A DNA stretch of 64,000 nt from Salinithrix halophila (GTDB taxonomy: Bacteria; Bacillota; Bacilli; Thermoactinomycetales; DSM-45169): contig NZ_JBHSAP010000007.1 in assembly GCF_042650125.1 (NCBI RefSeq), positions 620,001 to 684,000 on the forward strand. Reading direction: 5' to 3'. How positions within the stretch are numbered: position 1 is the stretch's first letter; each line of letters opens with the position of its first letter. The translations under genes were made by a program, and so were the position numbers. Positions 15,250 through 22,542 of this stretch are shown here, piece by piece. The notes under the pieces were generated by a model. It was not told the DNA's origin and ran no database searches. It was given only the letters and a program-made list of their open reading frames with translations.

Positions 15250-15371
15250 TCTCCAGATGGATTCGGAATCCTTTGTTATTGTTCCCTCCACCATAGCAAT
15301 CACTTCGTCGAGATCCCGTTTCGGCGGACCTTCAGATAGAGGAAAACCTTACCCCAATAAAAAACCGCCAT
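15250..15371 (-). pseudogene. Decayed copy of the 63-aa gene at 11397-11588
   Basis: On the minus strand the segment reads EGPPKRDLDEVIAMVEGTIT then KDSESIW, matching EGRPEQVLDEVMGKVEEMIT then KVSEAIY of the intact gene. An ATG at 15371 corresponds to the intact start, but the N-terminal part has lost sequence and is out of frame with the rest. There is no stop at the expected place. Confidence 0.7.
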
Positions 15372-15520
15372 CCGAATAGGGTGACGGGAATTATGTAACT
15401 ATTTTCGTTCTCTTATCCATAACGGTCCCATAATATAATAACAATATCGCTCACTCACTGTAGCAAAATTGTGATATATTTATACATAGTTGACGCTAAC
15501 TACTTAAAGGGGAAGGTAAT

Positions 15521-15682
15521 TTGAGCAAAAATTCCTGGTTACAAGCTATTTCTGGAGTATTTTTACTTATTATTTCTATTTTAATGTATTATAAGTTTAA
15601 TTATATGGATTCGGGGGTTGCTCTTGTTTTATTTATTATTTCAGGTTATCTGATGGGATATTTTTTTGATAAATATAAATAA
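15521..15682 (+). CDS. AT-rich small membrane protein (53 aa)
   Basis: A TTG start preceded by AAGGGGAAGG opens a 53-codon gene. The product begins MSKNSWLQAISGVFLLIISI and has two hydrophobic segments, at about residues 7-24 and 32-48, with a short loop (KFNYMDSG) and a charged tail (FFDKYK). Its codons are far more AT-rich than any gene around it, which points to recent acquisition. It stands between the quorum-sensing cassette and an AbrB-type pseudogene. Two-TM proteins of this size include bacteriocin immunity proteins, holins and membrane toxins; I cannot choose between them. Confidence 0.6.
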   Translation: MSKNSWLQAISGVFLLIISILMYYKFNYMDSGVALVLFIISGYLMGYFFDKYK

Positions 15683-15810
15683 AAAACCGATTTACCTATA
15701 TGCGATACCTTTTTTTCCTTCGGTGCACTTGCTATCGGTACACCTTCTTTCACTAAACATGTCATGTGGAGCCCTTAGTAGAATTCCAGTATGCAGCCTC
15801 AATAAATGAT

Positions 15811-15833
15811 AAAACCGACCTTGGGTCGGTTTT
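15811..15833 (-). terminator. Intrinsic terminator of the AbrB-type pseudogene
   Basis: AAAACCGACC and its complement form a 10-bp stem with a short loop at the very end of the pseudogene; the A/T flanks allow termination in either direction. Confidence 0.7.
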
Positions 15834-16100
15834 ATGAAAAGTTTCGGAGGAACTCCGTCAAAACTTCCTCTTCCGTAATTCCTTTCTTTTTAGCCTCTTG
15901 GCTAATGGCCTTAGCAAAATCCTCAAAAGCAACGAGCGGCCCTTTTTCACTACCATTTTCCCATCTTCCTCGACAAAGACAACACGATCCCCTTCCTCTA
16001 GATCCAATTGTTGTCGTACCGATTTTGGAATCGTAATTTGCCCCTTGGCCGTTACACGCTGCCAACAGTTTAGATATACGTAGTCCCATGATAGTTTCAA
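15832..16100 (-). pseudogene. Frameshifted AbrB/SpoVT-type (MazE-like) antitoxin
   Basis: One frame encodes the AbrB swapped-hairpin core QRVTAKGQITIPKSVRQQLD, then LEEGDRVVFVEEDGKMVVKK. The C-terminal part (GPLVAFEDFAKAISQEAKKK, then GITEEEVLTEFLRNF) continues in a different frame. The switch is at the A5 run complementary to 15943-15947; one more A would join the two. The N-terminus may hold a second shift, because no good start precedes QRVTAK in its own frame. It is a broken antitoxin-like or transition-state-regulator-like gene with no toxin gene beside it. Sequencing error is the alternative. Confidence 0.75.
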
Positions 16101-16160
16101 ACCAAAGTATCCATGGGTTAACGGTCTGTATACCATATGCACGATTTCCGTTTCTCCCAC

Positions 16161-17024
16161 TCAAAACATGTCTAATTGGCGGGAAGCCAGGCCTTGATGT
16201 TCGATCCCGAGGAGTTCGGTCATCCGTTTGGCGTTGGGAGCGGCGTCGCCGCGGGAGTTGTTATTAAAGAGCAAGGTGATCTGATCCGCCTCTTGCTTCA
16301 AGGTTTCCACGCGGGAAACCCATTCCTTCAGCTCTTCATCGGAATACCGGTAGGCGTAGCGGACGTTTCTCCATTCCTCGTTGGAACGGCCGGATTGGTT
16401 CCAGCCTTCCCGGTTTCGTCCATGGAAACGGACCAGTGCCTGTCCCGGATGGGTGACCGCTGTCACAATCGGGACCGTGCCGATCCCGGCCTGGGGCTCG
16501 TCGCATAGGACATGGATCAGGTTCTCTTTTTCCAGGAAGCTCAGGGTCTTCTCCCGAAACTCCGGGCTAAACCACGTGCGATTGCGAAATTCTACGGCCA
16601 GGGGAAGGTCCGGATATTCCTGCCGACATCGCCGGATGTATTGGACATTCTCCCGCTTGCATTCAAACCAGGGAGGAAACTGGAACAGGACTGCCGTCAG
16701 TTTGCTGGCTTCCACCATCGGTTTCAGCGACTTGCCAAATTCCCTGAACCACTCCTTGGCGCTCTTTTCCGGAGCACCCTCTCTCCGCCCGTGTCCCGTC
16801 AGTTCCCGGTACGCCTTGACGACAAAACGGAAGGAATCCGGTGTCTCCTCCGTCCACCGAGCTATCCGCTCCTCCCCCGGAACGGCATAATAAGTGCTAT
16901 CTACTTCCACCACCGGAAAGTGGGCGGCGTAAACAGCCAGCTTTTCTCTGGAAGCTGTGCCCGGCGGGTACAAGTCATGGTCGCCCCACCCGCAGAGGCC
17001 GATTTGGATTGGATTCGTGGGCAT
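16161..17024 (-). CDS. DUF72 family protein (YecE/YunF-like)
   Basis: The 287-residue protein is a TIM-barrel-like DUF72 member: it begins with IQIGLCGWGDHDLYPPGT, and has VEVDSTYYAVP, FRFVVKAYRELTGHG, LFQFPPWFECKRENV, and VRFHGRN plus YRYSDEELKEWV. All are conserved family segments. B. subtilis YunF and E. coli YecE are relatives without an established reaction. The start MPTNPIQIG is taken because GGGGAGG lies 9 nt upstream. The gene is monocistronic and faces the next operon divergently. Confidence 0.88.
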   Translation of the reverse strand: MPTNPIQIGLCGWGDHDLYPPGTASREKLAVYAAHFPVVEVDSTYYAVPGEERIARWTEETPDSFRFVVKAYRELTGHGRREGAPEKSAKEWFREFGKSLKPMVEASKLTAVLFQFPPWFECKRENVQYIRRCRQEYPDLPLAVEFRNRTWFSPEFREKTLSFLEKENLIHVLCDEPQAGIGTVPIVTAVTHPGQALVRFHGRNREGWNQSGRSNEEWRNVRYAYRYSDEELKEWVSRVETLKQEADQITLLFNNNSRGDAAPNAKRMTELLGIEHQGLASRQLDMF

Positions 17025-17140
17025 AGGTTGACACCTCCCCTCCCTTAACACAGAATGCTCTCATGAAACAATTTACAAGAGAAATTGGTAGAGAACAACG
17101 GTGGGATTAGGCAAACGCCGTTCTCCGAAAGGCCTGCTTT

Positions 17141-17169
17141 TTGCCGCCATAGAAATTGTGGAGTACAAT
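17141..17169 (+). promoter_or_regulatory. Candidate promoter of the JAMM peptidase/pncB operon
   Basis: TTGCCG (17141-17146) and TACAAT (17164-17169) are separated by 17 bp, 81 nt upstream of the first start codon. Confidence 0.5.
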
Positions 17170-17249
17170 AGAGTGAAATCACCTCGAGGCGTAACCGCAA
17201 TCGGAAAAAACGCCGACGAACACCATAGGATAAGAGGGAGGACGGCCCA

Positions 17250-17699
17250 TTGGCTTCTTCAGCGATAACCCTTTCGAAGGGGATAACGATCCAGGCCGGG
17301 GTGATCCAAGCCCTCGAAGACCACTGTCGGCAGCAAATCCCGAAAGAAGGGTGCGGTATCCTAGCGGGTTCGGGGGAGGAGATTTCCCGCTTTTTCCCCA
17401 TCCCAAACCAGGACGATAGCACCCGATCCTTTTCTTTCGAACCGCGAGCTTACTTGGAGACCTTGAAAGATATCCGACGCCAGGATCTTGAATGGCTCGG
17501 AATCCTACATTCCCATCCCCATACGGACCCTTATCCTTCTTTACGCGATGTGAATCAGTGGTACTACCCGGAACTGCTCAGTTGGATTCTTTCCTTCAAA
17601 GGGCACCAACCCCGATTATCCGCTTATTTCATTCGGGATAGACAGATTACTCCGGTGATTTACCGAGTAGTTCCCAACCGCAGTATCAACCGCAGCTGA
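17250..17699 (+). CDS. M67 family (JAMM) metallopeptidase
   Basis: The 149-residue cytosolic protein carries a complete JAMM zinc site: Glu33 in KEGCGIL, His87 and His89 in LHSHPHTDPYPSLRD, Ser97 and Asp100 (H-x-H-x7-S-x-x-D). Stand-alone bacterial JAMM proteins remove the tail of ThiS/MoaD-like or cysteine-carrier proteins or act as small isopeptidases. The start is a TTG with GGGAGG 8 nt upstream. It is followed 18 nt later by the nicotinate phosphoribosyltransferase gene. A sulfur-carrier processing role is possible but not shown by neighbours. Confidence 0.85.
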   Translation: MASSAITLSKGITIQAGVIQALEDHCRQQIPKEGCGILAGSGEEISRFFPIPNQDDSTRSFSFEPRAYLETLKDIRRQDLEWLGILHSHPHTDPYPSLRDVNQWYYPELLSWILSFKGHQPRLSAYFIRDRQITPVIYRVVPNRSINRS

Positions 17700-17717
17700 C
17701 TGGAGTGAAAAACAACC

Positions 17718-19175
17718 ATGAACGCATATACGGGGTGGGCCCTGCATACGGACAAGTATCAAATCACCATGATGTACGCCCACTGGAAAAACGGCTCCCA
17801 CTTAGAACGGCGGGCTTTTGATCTTTATTTCCGAACACTGCCCTTCGGCAACGGATATGCCGTTTTCGCGGGTTTAGAGCGGGCGGTCCATTACCTGGAG
17901 GAGCTCCGTTTTTCGGAGGATGATATTCGATACCTCTCGAAGCAGCCGGAGAAGTATGAACCCGCCTTTTTGGACATGCTCCGAAAATTTCGCTTCACTG
18001 GAGACGTACATGGCATGTTGGAAGGCACCTTCGTTTTCCCCAACGAACCCCTCCTACGCCTGGAAGGCAGCGTGATGGAGCTTCAATTGCTCGAAACGGC
18101 CCTCCTCAACTTCATCGGATACCAAACCCTGGTGGCAACCAAGGCGGCTCGAATCCGTACGATTGCAGAGGGGGATGCTCTCATGGAATTCGGCACCCGC
18201 CGCGCCCAGGAGTCCGACGCCGCCATCTGGGGAACCCGAGCCGCCTATCTAGCTGGTTTCGACGCCACCAGCAACTTGAAGGCGGGGGACCTATTCGACA
18301 TCCCTACCCGAGGGACCCATTCCCATGCCTGGGTGCAGGATTTCGACAGCGAATTGGAATCCTTCCGTGCATTCGCCCATGCTTTCCCCGACTCCTGCGT
18401 CCTGTTGGTGGACACCTATGACACTCTGAAAAGCGGCGTCCCCCATGCAATCCGGGTCGGTCACGAACTTCGGGAGCGAGGCCATGACCTCGCCGGGATC
18501 CGTCTGGACAGCGGAGACCTGGCCTACCTCTCCAAGGAAGCCCGCCGTATGCTCGATGAAGCGGGTTTGTCCCGCACACAGATCGTCGCTTCCAGTGATT
18601 TGGATGAAACCACGATCCAAAGCCTTAAAAACCAAGGGGCAAGGATCGACGCCTGGGGAGTCGGCACCAAATTGATCACCGCCTATGACCAACCTGCCCT
18701 GGGAGCGGTCTACAAGCTGGTCGCCCGGGAACGAAACGGCGCGTGGCAACCGACGATCAAAATTTCTTCCAACCCGGAGAAAGTAACCACTCCCGGCGTA
18801 AAGAATGTTTACCGGATTATCGACCGGGATACCGAAAAGGCACGGGGGGACTTGATCATCGAGGAAGGCCACGCCATCGACGAGGAACAGCCCCTCACCC
18901 TGTTCCATCCGATTCATACCTACCGGAAAAAACGGGTGCACGAGTTCCATGCTGTCAACCTCCTCCAGCCCATCTTCCGGGATGGCAAGCGGGTGTACGA
19001 GCTTCCCTCTCTCCAAGAAATCCGTCGCTACCACGCAGAACAACGAGAGCTGTTTTGGGAGGAACACTTGCGCCTTTTGAACCCCGAAGAATACCACGTG
19101 GATCTGTCTGATGATCTATGGAAGAAAAAGCAGGAGCTATTGCAAAAGATTTATCAAACCATCCGAAAAGGATAA
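17718..19175 (+). CDS. pncB: Nicotinate phosphoribosyltransferase
   Basis: This enzyme makes nicotinate mononucleotide from nicotinate and PRPP (Preiss-Handler NAD salvage). The 485-residue protein has the N-terminal LHTDKYQITMMYAHW, the segment EFGTRRAQ, the phosphoribosyl-site region GTHSHAWVQDF and VLLVDTYDT, and GIRLDSGDLAYLS, all diagnostic. Length matches the Gram-positive form. The ATG has GGAGTG upstream, and a strong hairpin follows the stop. It is cotranscribed with the JAMM peptidase gene. Confidence 0.95.
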   Translation: MNAYTGWALHTDKYQITMMYAHWKNGSHLERRAFDLYFRTLPFGNGYAVFAGLERAVHYLEELRFSEDDIRYLSKQPEKYEPAFLDMLRKFRFTGDVHGMLEGTFVFPNEPLLRLEGSVMELQLLETALLNFIGYQTLVATKAARIRTIAEGDALMEFGTRRAQESDAAIWGTRAAYLAGFDATSNLKAGDLFDIPTRGTHSHAWVQDFDSELESFRAFAHAFPDSCVLLVDTYDTLKSGVPHAIRVGHELRERGHDLAGIRLDSGDLAYLSKEARRMLDEAGLSRTQIVASSDLDETTIQSLKNQGARIDAWGVGTKLITAYDQPALGAVYKLVARERNGAWQPTIKISSNPEKVTTPGVKNVYRIIDRDTEKARGDLIIEEGHAIDEEQPLTLFHPIHTYRKKRVHEFHAVNLLQPIFRDGKRVYELPSLQEIRRYHAEQRELFWEEHLRLLNPEEYHVDLSDDLWKKKQELLQKIYQTIRKG

Positions 19176-19184
19176 CACGCAACA

Positions 19185-19228
19185 AACCGCCTTTACCCTT
19201 TTCACAAACAGGGTAAAGGCGGTTTTTC
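19185..19228 (+). terminator. Intrinsic terminator of pncB
   Basis: A 16-bp stem (arms 19185-19200 and 19210-19225) is followed by TTT; A-rich flanks make it usable from the convergent sulfurtransferase gene too. Confidence 0.9.
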
Positions 19229-19249
19229 GAAACGAACATCCTTTATCAA

Positions 19250-20098
19250 TCATTTCACAGGACGAAGGGTCTCAGGTCCGGTTTTCACCGGGTTTTGGAC
19301 ATAGCTGATCCAGTCGCTCCAGCTCCCTGCATAAAGGCGGGCGTCTTGGATGCCGGCCTGGTGAAGGGCGAGCAGGTTTGCACAGGCGGTCACGCCGGAT
19401 CCGCAATAAACAATCGGTTTCTCCCCTTCCGAAATGAAGGCAAAGTCTTTTTTCAGCTCCTCAGGGGACTTCCACGTCTGTCCTTCAGCAAGATTTTGTT
19501 TCCAGAAGTAGTTCACCGCACCGGGGATATGGCCCGCTTTGGCGTCAATGGGTTCCGTTTTCCCCTCATAGCGGGCCGGATCTCTGGAATCGATCAACAG
19601 ACCCGTAAAGCGTTTCGTCTCCTCCATACCGGCCAGCCGTTCCCGATCCGGAATCCGGGGCTCGAAATGGGCTTTCTCCGGCTGCGGGATCTCAGCGGTC
19701 ACCGGACGGCCCTCCTCTTTCCAACTCTTGTAGCCGCCGTTGAGGACCGCCGCTTTTTCATGTCCCAGATAGCGGAGCATCCACCAGAGCCTAGCGGCCA
19801 TCGCCCCTCCCTGGTCATCATAAGCGATGACAGTCTTGGTACTGTCAATCCCGGCTCGGCCCAATTTTTTCGCAAATGTCTCCATGTCCGGCAACGGGTG
19901 GCGACCGCCGTGTTTATCGACGGAACCGGATAAATCCTCCTCCAGATGGAAGTAGATCGCCCCGGGAATGTGATCCCGCTGGTAAGCCTCCATCCCCGCT
20001 TCGGGTTTCCCCAGCTCAAAGCGGCAGTCTGCTATGACCACATCCGGGTCCTTTGCTTGTCGATTAAGCCAATCGGTTGTCACCAATGCGTCATTCAC
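19250..20098 (-). CDS. Two-domain sulfurtransferase (rhodanese, SseA/thiosulfate sulfurtransferase type)
   Basis: The protein of about 282 residues has two tandem rhodanese domains. The C-terminal domain has the active-site loop CGSGVTAC with catalytic Cys232; in the N-terminal domain the equivalent position reads YDDQGG and lacks Cys, as usual. Such enzymes transfer sulfane sulfur from thiosulfate or 3-mercaptopyruvate to a thiol or cyanide. The GTG start at 20098 is chosen because GGGAGG lies 7 nt upstream; the ATG two codons earlier is too close to it. The donor substrate is not determined. Confidence 0.9.
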   Translation of the reverse strand: MNDALVTTDWLNRQAKDPDVVIADCRFELGKPEAGMEAYQRDHIPGAIYFHLEEDLSGSVDKHGGRHPLPDMETFAKKLGRAGIDSTKTVIAYDDQGGAMAARLWWMLRYLGHEKAAVLNGGYKSWKEEGRPVTAEIPQPEKAHFEPRIPDRERLAGMEETKRFTGLLIDSRDPARYEGKTEPIDAKAGHIPGAVNYFWKQNLAEGQTWKSPEELKKDFAFISEGEKPIVYCGSGVTACANLLALHQAGIQDARLYAGSWSDWISYVQNPVKTGPETLRPVK

Positions 20099-20456
20099 GG
20101 CCATTCCTCCCTTTATCGGCCACTTCATCTATCCGGTAAGCGCTTTCTCATCGGCAGTCAAAAAGCCGGAAGAAAACACCCCGGTTGTAGGATTGATTGA
20201 GTACATGCTTGCTTTGAGGGTACCATGGAGAAGTGGTTCAATCAAGCGGCATAGGGCCGGACCCCTCTCCACGAAGCGGCTTGGTCATGGGATATCCGCG
20301 TCTATTCCCGCGAGTTCCCATCTGTTCATCGTTCTGTCATGATATGGAGCTCGTTTGGTGGTACACTGAATCGGAGAACCATTAGAATACCTTCCCACCG
20401 ACACATGGGGAATCCCAGTTAAAAACATCCATTTTTCCACAGGAGGGATCGATCAC
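20099..20456. other. Divergent intergenic region, possible CcpA site
   Basis: The only signal I see is GGTAAGCGCTTTCT at 20135-20148, whose complement agrees with the CcpA cre consensus at 11 of 14 positions, about 40 nt before the sulfurtransferase start. The remainder, including the GC-rich part at 20235-20300, holds nothing recognisable. Confidence 0.35.
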
Positions 20457-20777
20457 ATGAAAACGCCCCTTGCCCGCTTTCGCATCATCGGGCTGCTTGA
20501 AGGTATTTCCTTCCTCATCCTTCTCGGGGTCGCCATGCCGTTGAAGTATGCGGCAGGTCTTCCGATGGCTGTCACCGTCGTCGGGTGGATTCACGGCATT
20601 CTCTTTGTCCTTTATTTCCTTGCTCTTGCCCATGCAGCGATGGCGCTTCGTTGGTCGTTGGTACGGGTAGCAGGAGCGGCAGTCGCTTCAGTTCTCCCCT
20701 TCGGTACCTTCGTCTTTGACGCCAGGCTGCGTCAGGAGCAAGAGACCTCTCCGAACGACAAACCCGCAGTCGATTGA
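20457..20777 (+). CDS. DUF3817 family membrane protein
   Basis: The 106-residue protein has three hydrophobic segments and the family motifs LARFRIIGLLEGISFLILLG and GWIHGILFVLYFLALAHA, followed by FGTFVFDARL. DUF3817 proteins are small integral membrane proteins found in many Gram-positives and linked to heme/cytochrome assembly proteins only by fold. A CAGGAGGG site precedes the ATG. It is a single-gene unit ending in a strong terminator. Confidence 0.85.
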   Translation: MKTPLARFRIIGLLEGISFLILLGVAMPLKYAAGLPMAVTVVGWIHGILFVLYFLALAHAAMALRWSLVRVAGAAVASVLPFGTFVFDARLRQEQETSPNDKPAVD

Positions 20778-20816
20778 AAAAGGAAGAGACGGGCGCTGCC
20801 CGTCTCTTCCTTTTTA
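20777..20816 (+). terminator. Intrinsic terminator between DUF3817 and cobalamin genes
   Basis: A long stem (AAAAAGGAAGAGACGGGC and complement) with a very short loop is followed by TTTTT. It separates convergent transcription units and probably serves both. Confidence 0.9.
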
Positions 20817-20833
20817 TCTACCACTGATAACGG

Positions 20834-21814
20834 TTACCCCATAGGAAACCAGTATACGAGCAACGACAATCCGGCCACATACACGGCGGTCGTTCCGTAT
20901 AGAACCTGGACGGCTGCATCGATATCCTGCCGTTCCCTGGGACGGCACGGATCTCCGAGGCGCGCCCGGTAGGAAACGCGACCCTGGTAGTGGTTGGTGC
21001 CACCGAGCTGGATGCCCAAACCGCCGGCCATAGCGGCTTCGGTAATTCCGCTGTTGGGGCTTGGATGTCCGGCGGCGTCCCGGCGGACGATCCGCCAGGC
21101 CTTCGCTGGGGAAGCTCCCGCGAAACGGAGGGCAGCCAGCATCGCAGGCAGTGTGAGTCGGGCGGGGAGCCAGTTGGCTAGGTCGTCCAGTCGGGCTGAA
21201 GCCCAGCCGAGGTGGAGATAACGCTCGTTCTTATAACCCACCATCGAGTCGAGAGTATTAACCGCCCGGTAGGCAAGGGCCAAGGGCGCCCCACCGAAGG
21301 CGGCAAAAAAGAGCGGAGAGGTGACAGCATCTACGATATTTTCGGCGACAGTCTCCACCGCTCCCCGGACTACCTCCGGTTCGTCCAGGTGTTCCGTATC
21401 CCGCCCGACCACCATCGCCAGAGAGGCCCGAGCCTTCGGAAGATCTCTCTGAGTGAGGGCACGAAAAATGTCCATCCCCGCTTCCGCCAACCCTTTGGAT
21501 GCGATGGTGGTTGCGATCAAGATTATCTCCAACACCCAACCCACCCAGACGGAAAACCCGGTCACCCAGCCGACCAGACCGACGGCGAGTCCGTACACAA
21601 TCCCGACCACCGTGAGGGGGAAAAGACAGCCTACCAAGCGGAGGGGCCATTTCCCTTTTAGACGGAAAGCCGCCGCCATCCGCCTTAACATGCTTTCGAC
21701 GCGGGTAATAAGCCATCCCATCCCGATCACCGGATGAGGCAGCCAGCGAGGGTCACCGATCCACCGATCTAGGAGGACTGCCAGTACCAACATCGAGGCG
21801 GTCATCACGGCCAT
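20834..21814 (-). CDS. cbiB: Adenosylcobinamide-phosphate synthase
   Basis: This polytopic membrane protein (326 aa) joins adenosylcobyric acid to aminopropanol (phosphate). It shows the family's N-terminal LDRWIGDPRWLPHPVIGMGW, the segment ETVAENIVDAVTSPLFF, and AYRAVNTLDSMVGYKNERY, which are highly conserved. It is the last gene of the operon and overlaps cbiZ by 10 nt. Its substrate aminopropanol phosphate would come from the CobD homologue encoded first in the operon. Confidence 0.93.
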   Translation of the reverse strand: MAVMTASMLVLAVLLDRWIGDPRWLPHPVIGMGWLITRVESMLRRMAAAFRLKGKWPLRLVGCLFPLTVVGIVYGLAVGLVGWVTGFSVWVGWVLEIILIATTIASKGLAEAGMDIFRALTQRDLPKARASLAMVVGRDTEHLDEPEVVRGAVETVAENIVDAVTSPLFFAAFGGAPLALAYRAVNTLDSMVGYKNERYLHLGWASARLDDLANWLPARLTLPAMLAALRFAGASPAKAWRIVRRDAAGHPSPNSGITEAAMAGGLGIQLGGTNHYQGRVSYRARLGDPCRPRERQDIDAAVQVLYGTTAVYVAGLSLLVYWFPMG

Positions 21815-22542
21815 GACTCCCCCTGAAGGCTCCCACTCTGCCGGAGAGCCCCGGTCAAGGCGCGATGAACGGTCAAACCCACCATGCGCCCGAGGGGGCT
21901 CGCCGTTCCAGCATAGGCGTGGAGGAACCCACCCTTGGCCTCCTGGGTGGCGGTGATCACGACGGTATCTGTGGTCGTCCCTGTCGCTCCATTCCCCGCA
22001 GCATCCGTCACCCCTAGATCCTGTAGAGCGGCCACCTTTGCTTCGACAGCGGTGATGACAGCATTCACCATGGCCCCGGGAGTTACCCGACCGTCGATTA
22101 AGAGCATGATGTTAATCGTGCCGGGTTCAGGGTCGATCCGATAAACAGGGCCGTCCATACCCGCTCGGGCGGCATTGCTCACCCCCGCCGTCACAATGGC
22201 TGCTACCCCTCCTTCTTCCGACCGCTCTTCGGCAATGACCGCCTTTTCCACCCAGGCAGCTGTCATCATCGTAACCGTGGTTGTAGGATCATAACCGCGC
22301 CTCTTTAACCATTCTCCCGCCTCAACGATCGGATTGGGTTCATGGTAGCCTTTGGCGACATGTCGGTTGATGATCGTGTCCGTCAGCCGCTCTCCGCCCC
22401 CTAAAAAAGAGCTGGACAATACCTGGAGGGGGCGAGGGAATCGGAGGCAAAGATGCTCGGGGTCGATATGTAGGACTAGATCTTCCTTTCCCAATAAACA
22501 GCGTTTTCGGGGGAACGATTTGATTTCTTTCAACGTTCCCAC
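21805..22542 (-). CDS. cbiZ: Adenosylcobinamide amidohydrolase
   Basis: CbiZ removes the aminopropanol arm from adenosylcobinamide (and from pseudo-B12-type corrinoids) to give adenosylcobyric acid, allowing corrinoid remodelling. The 245-residue protein has the family segments VLSSSFLGGGERLTDTIINR, VTMMTAAWVEKAVI, AIVTAGVSNAARAG and GTTTDTVVITAT. It overlaps cobQ by 13 nt and cbiB by 10 nt. Together with CbiB it forms a cut-and-reattach pair, which implies salvage of foreign corrinoids. Confidence 0.92.
   Translation of the reverse strand: MGTLKEIKSFPRKRCLLGKEDLVLHIDPEHLCLRFPRPLQVLSSSFLGGGERLTDTIINRHVAKGYHEPNPIVEAGEWLKRRGYDPTTTVTMMTAAWVEKAVIAEERSEEGGVAAIVTAGVSNAARAGMDGPVYRIDPEPGTINIMLLIDGRVTPGAMVNAVITAVEAKVAALQDLGVTDAAGNGATGTTTDTVVITATQEAKGGFLHAYAGTASPLGRMVGLTVHRALTGALRQSGSLQGESWP

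Noticed and set aside
18291..19097. Minus-strand frame opposite pncB
   Set aside because: Antisense to a clear nicotinate phosphoribosyltransferase, with no start signal.
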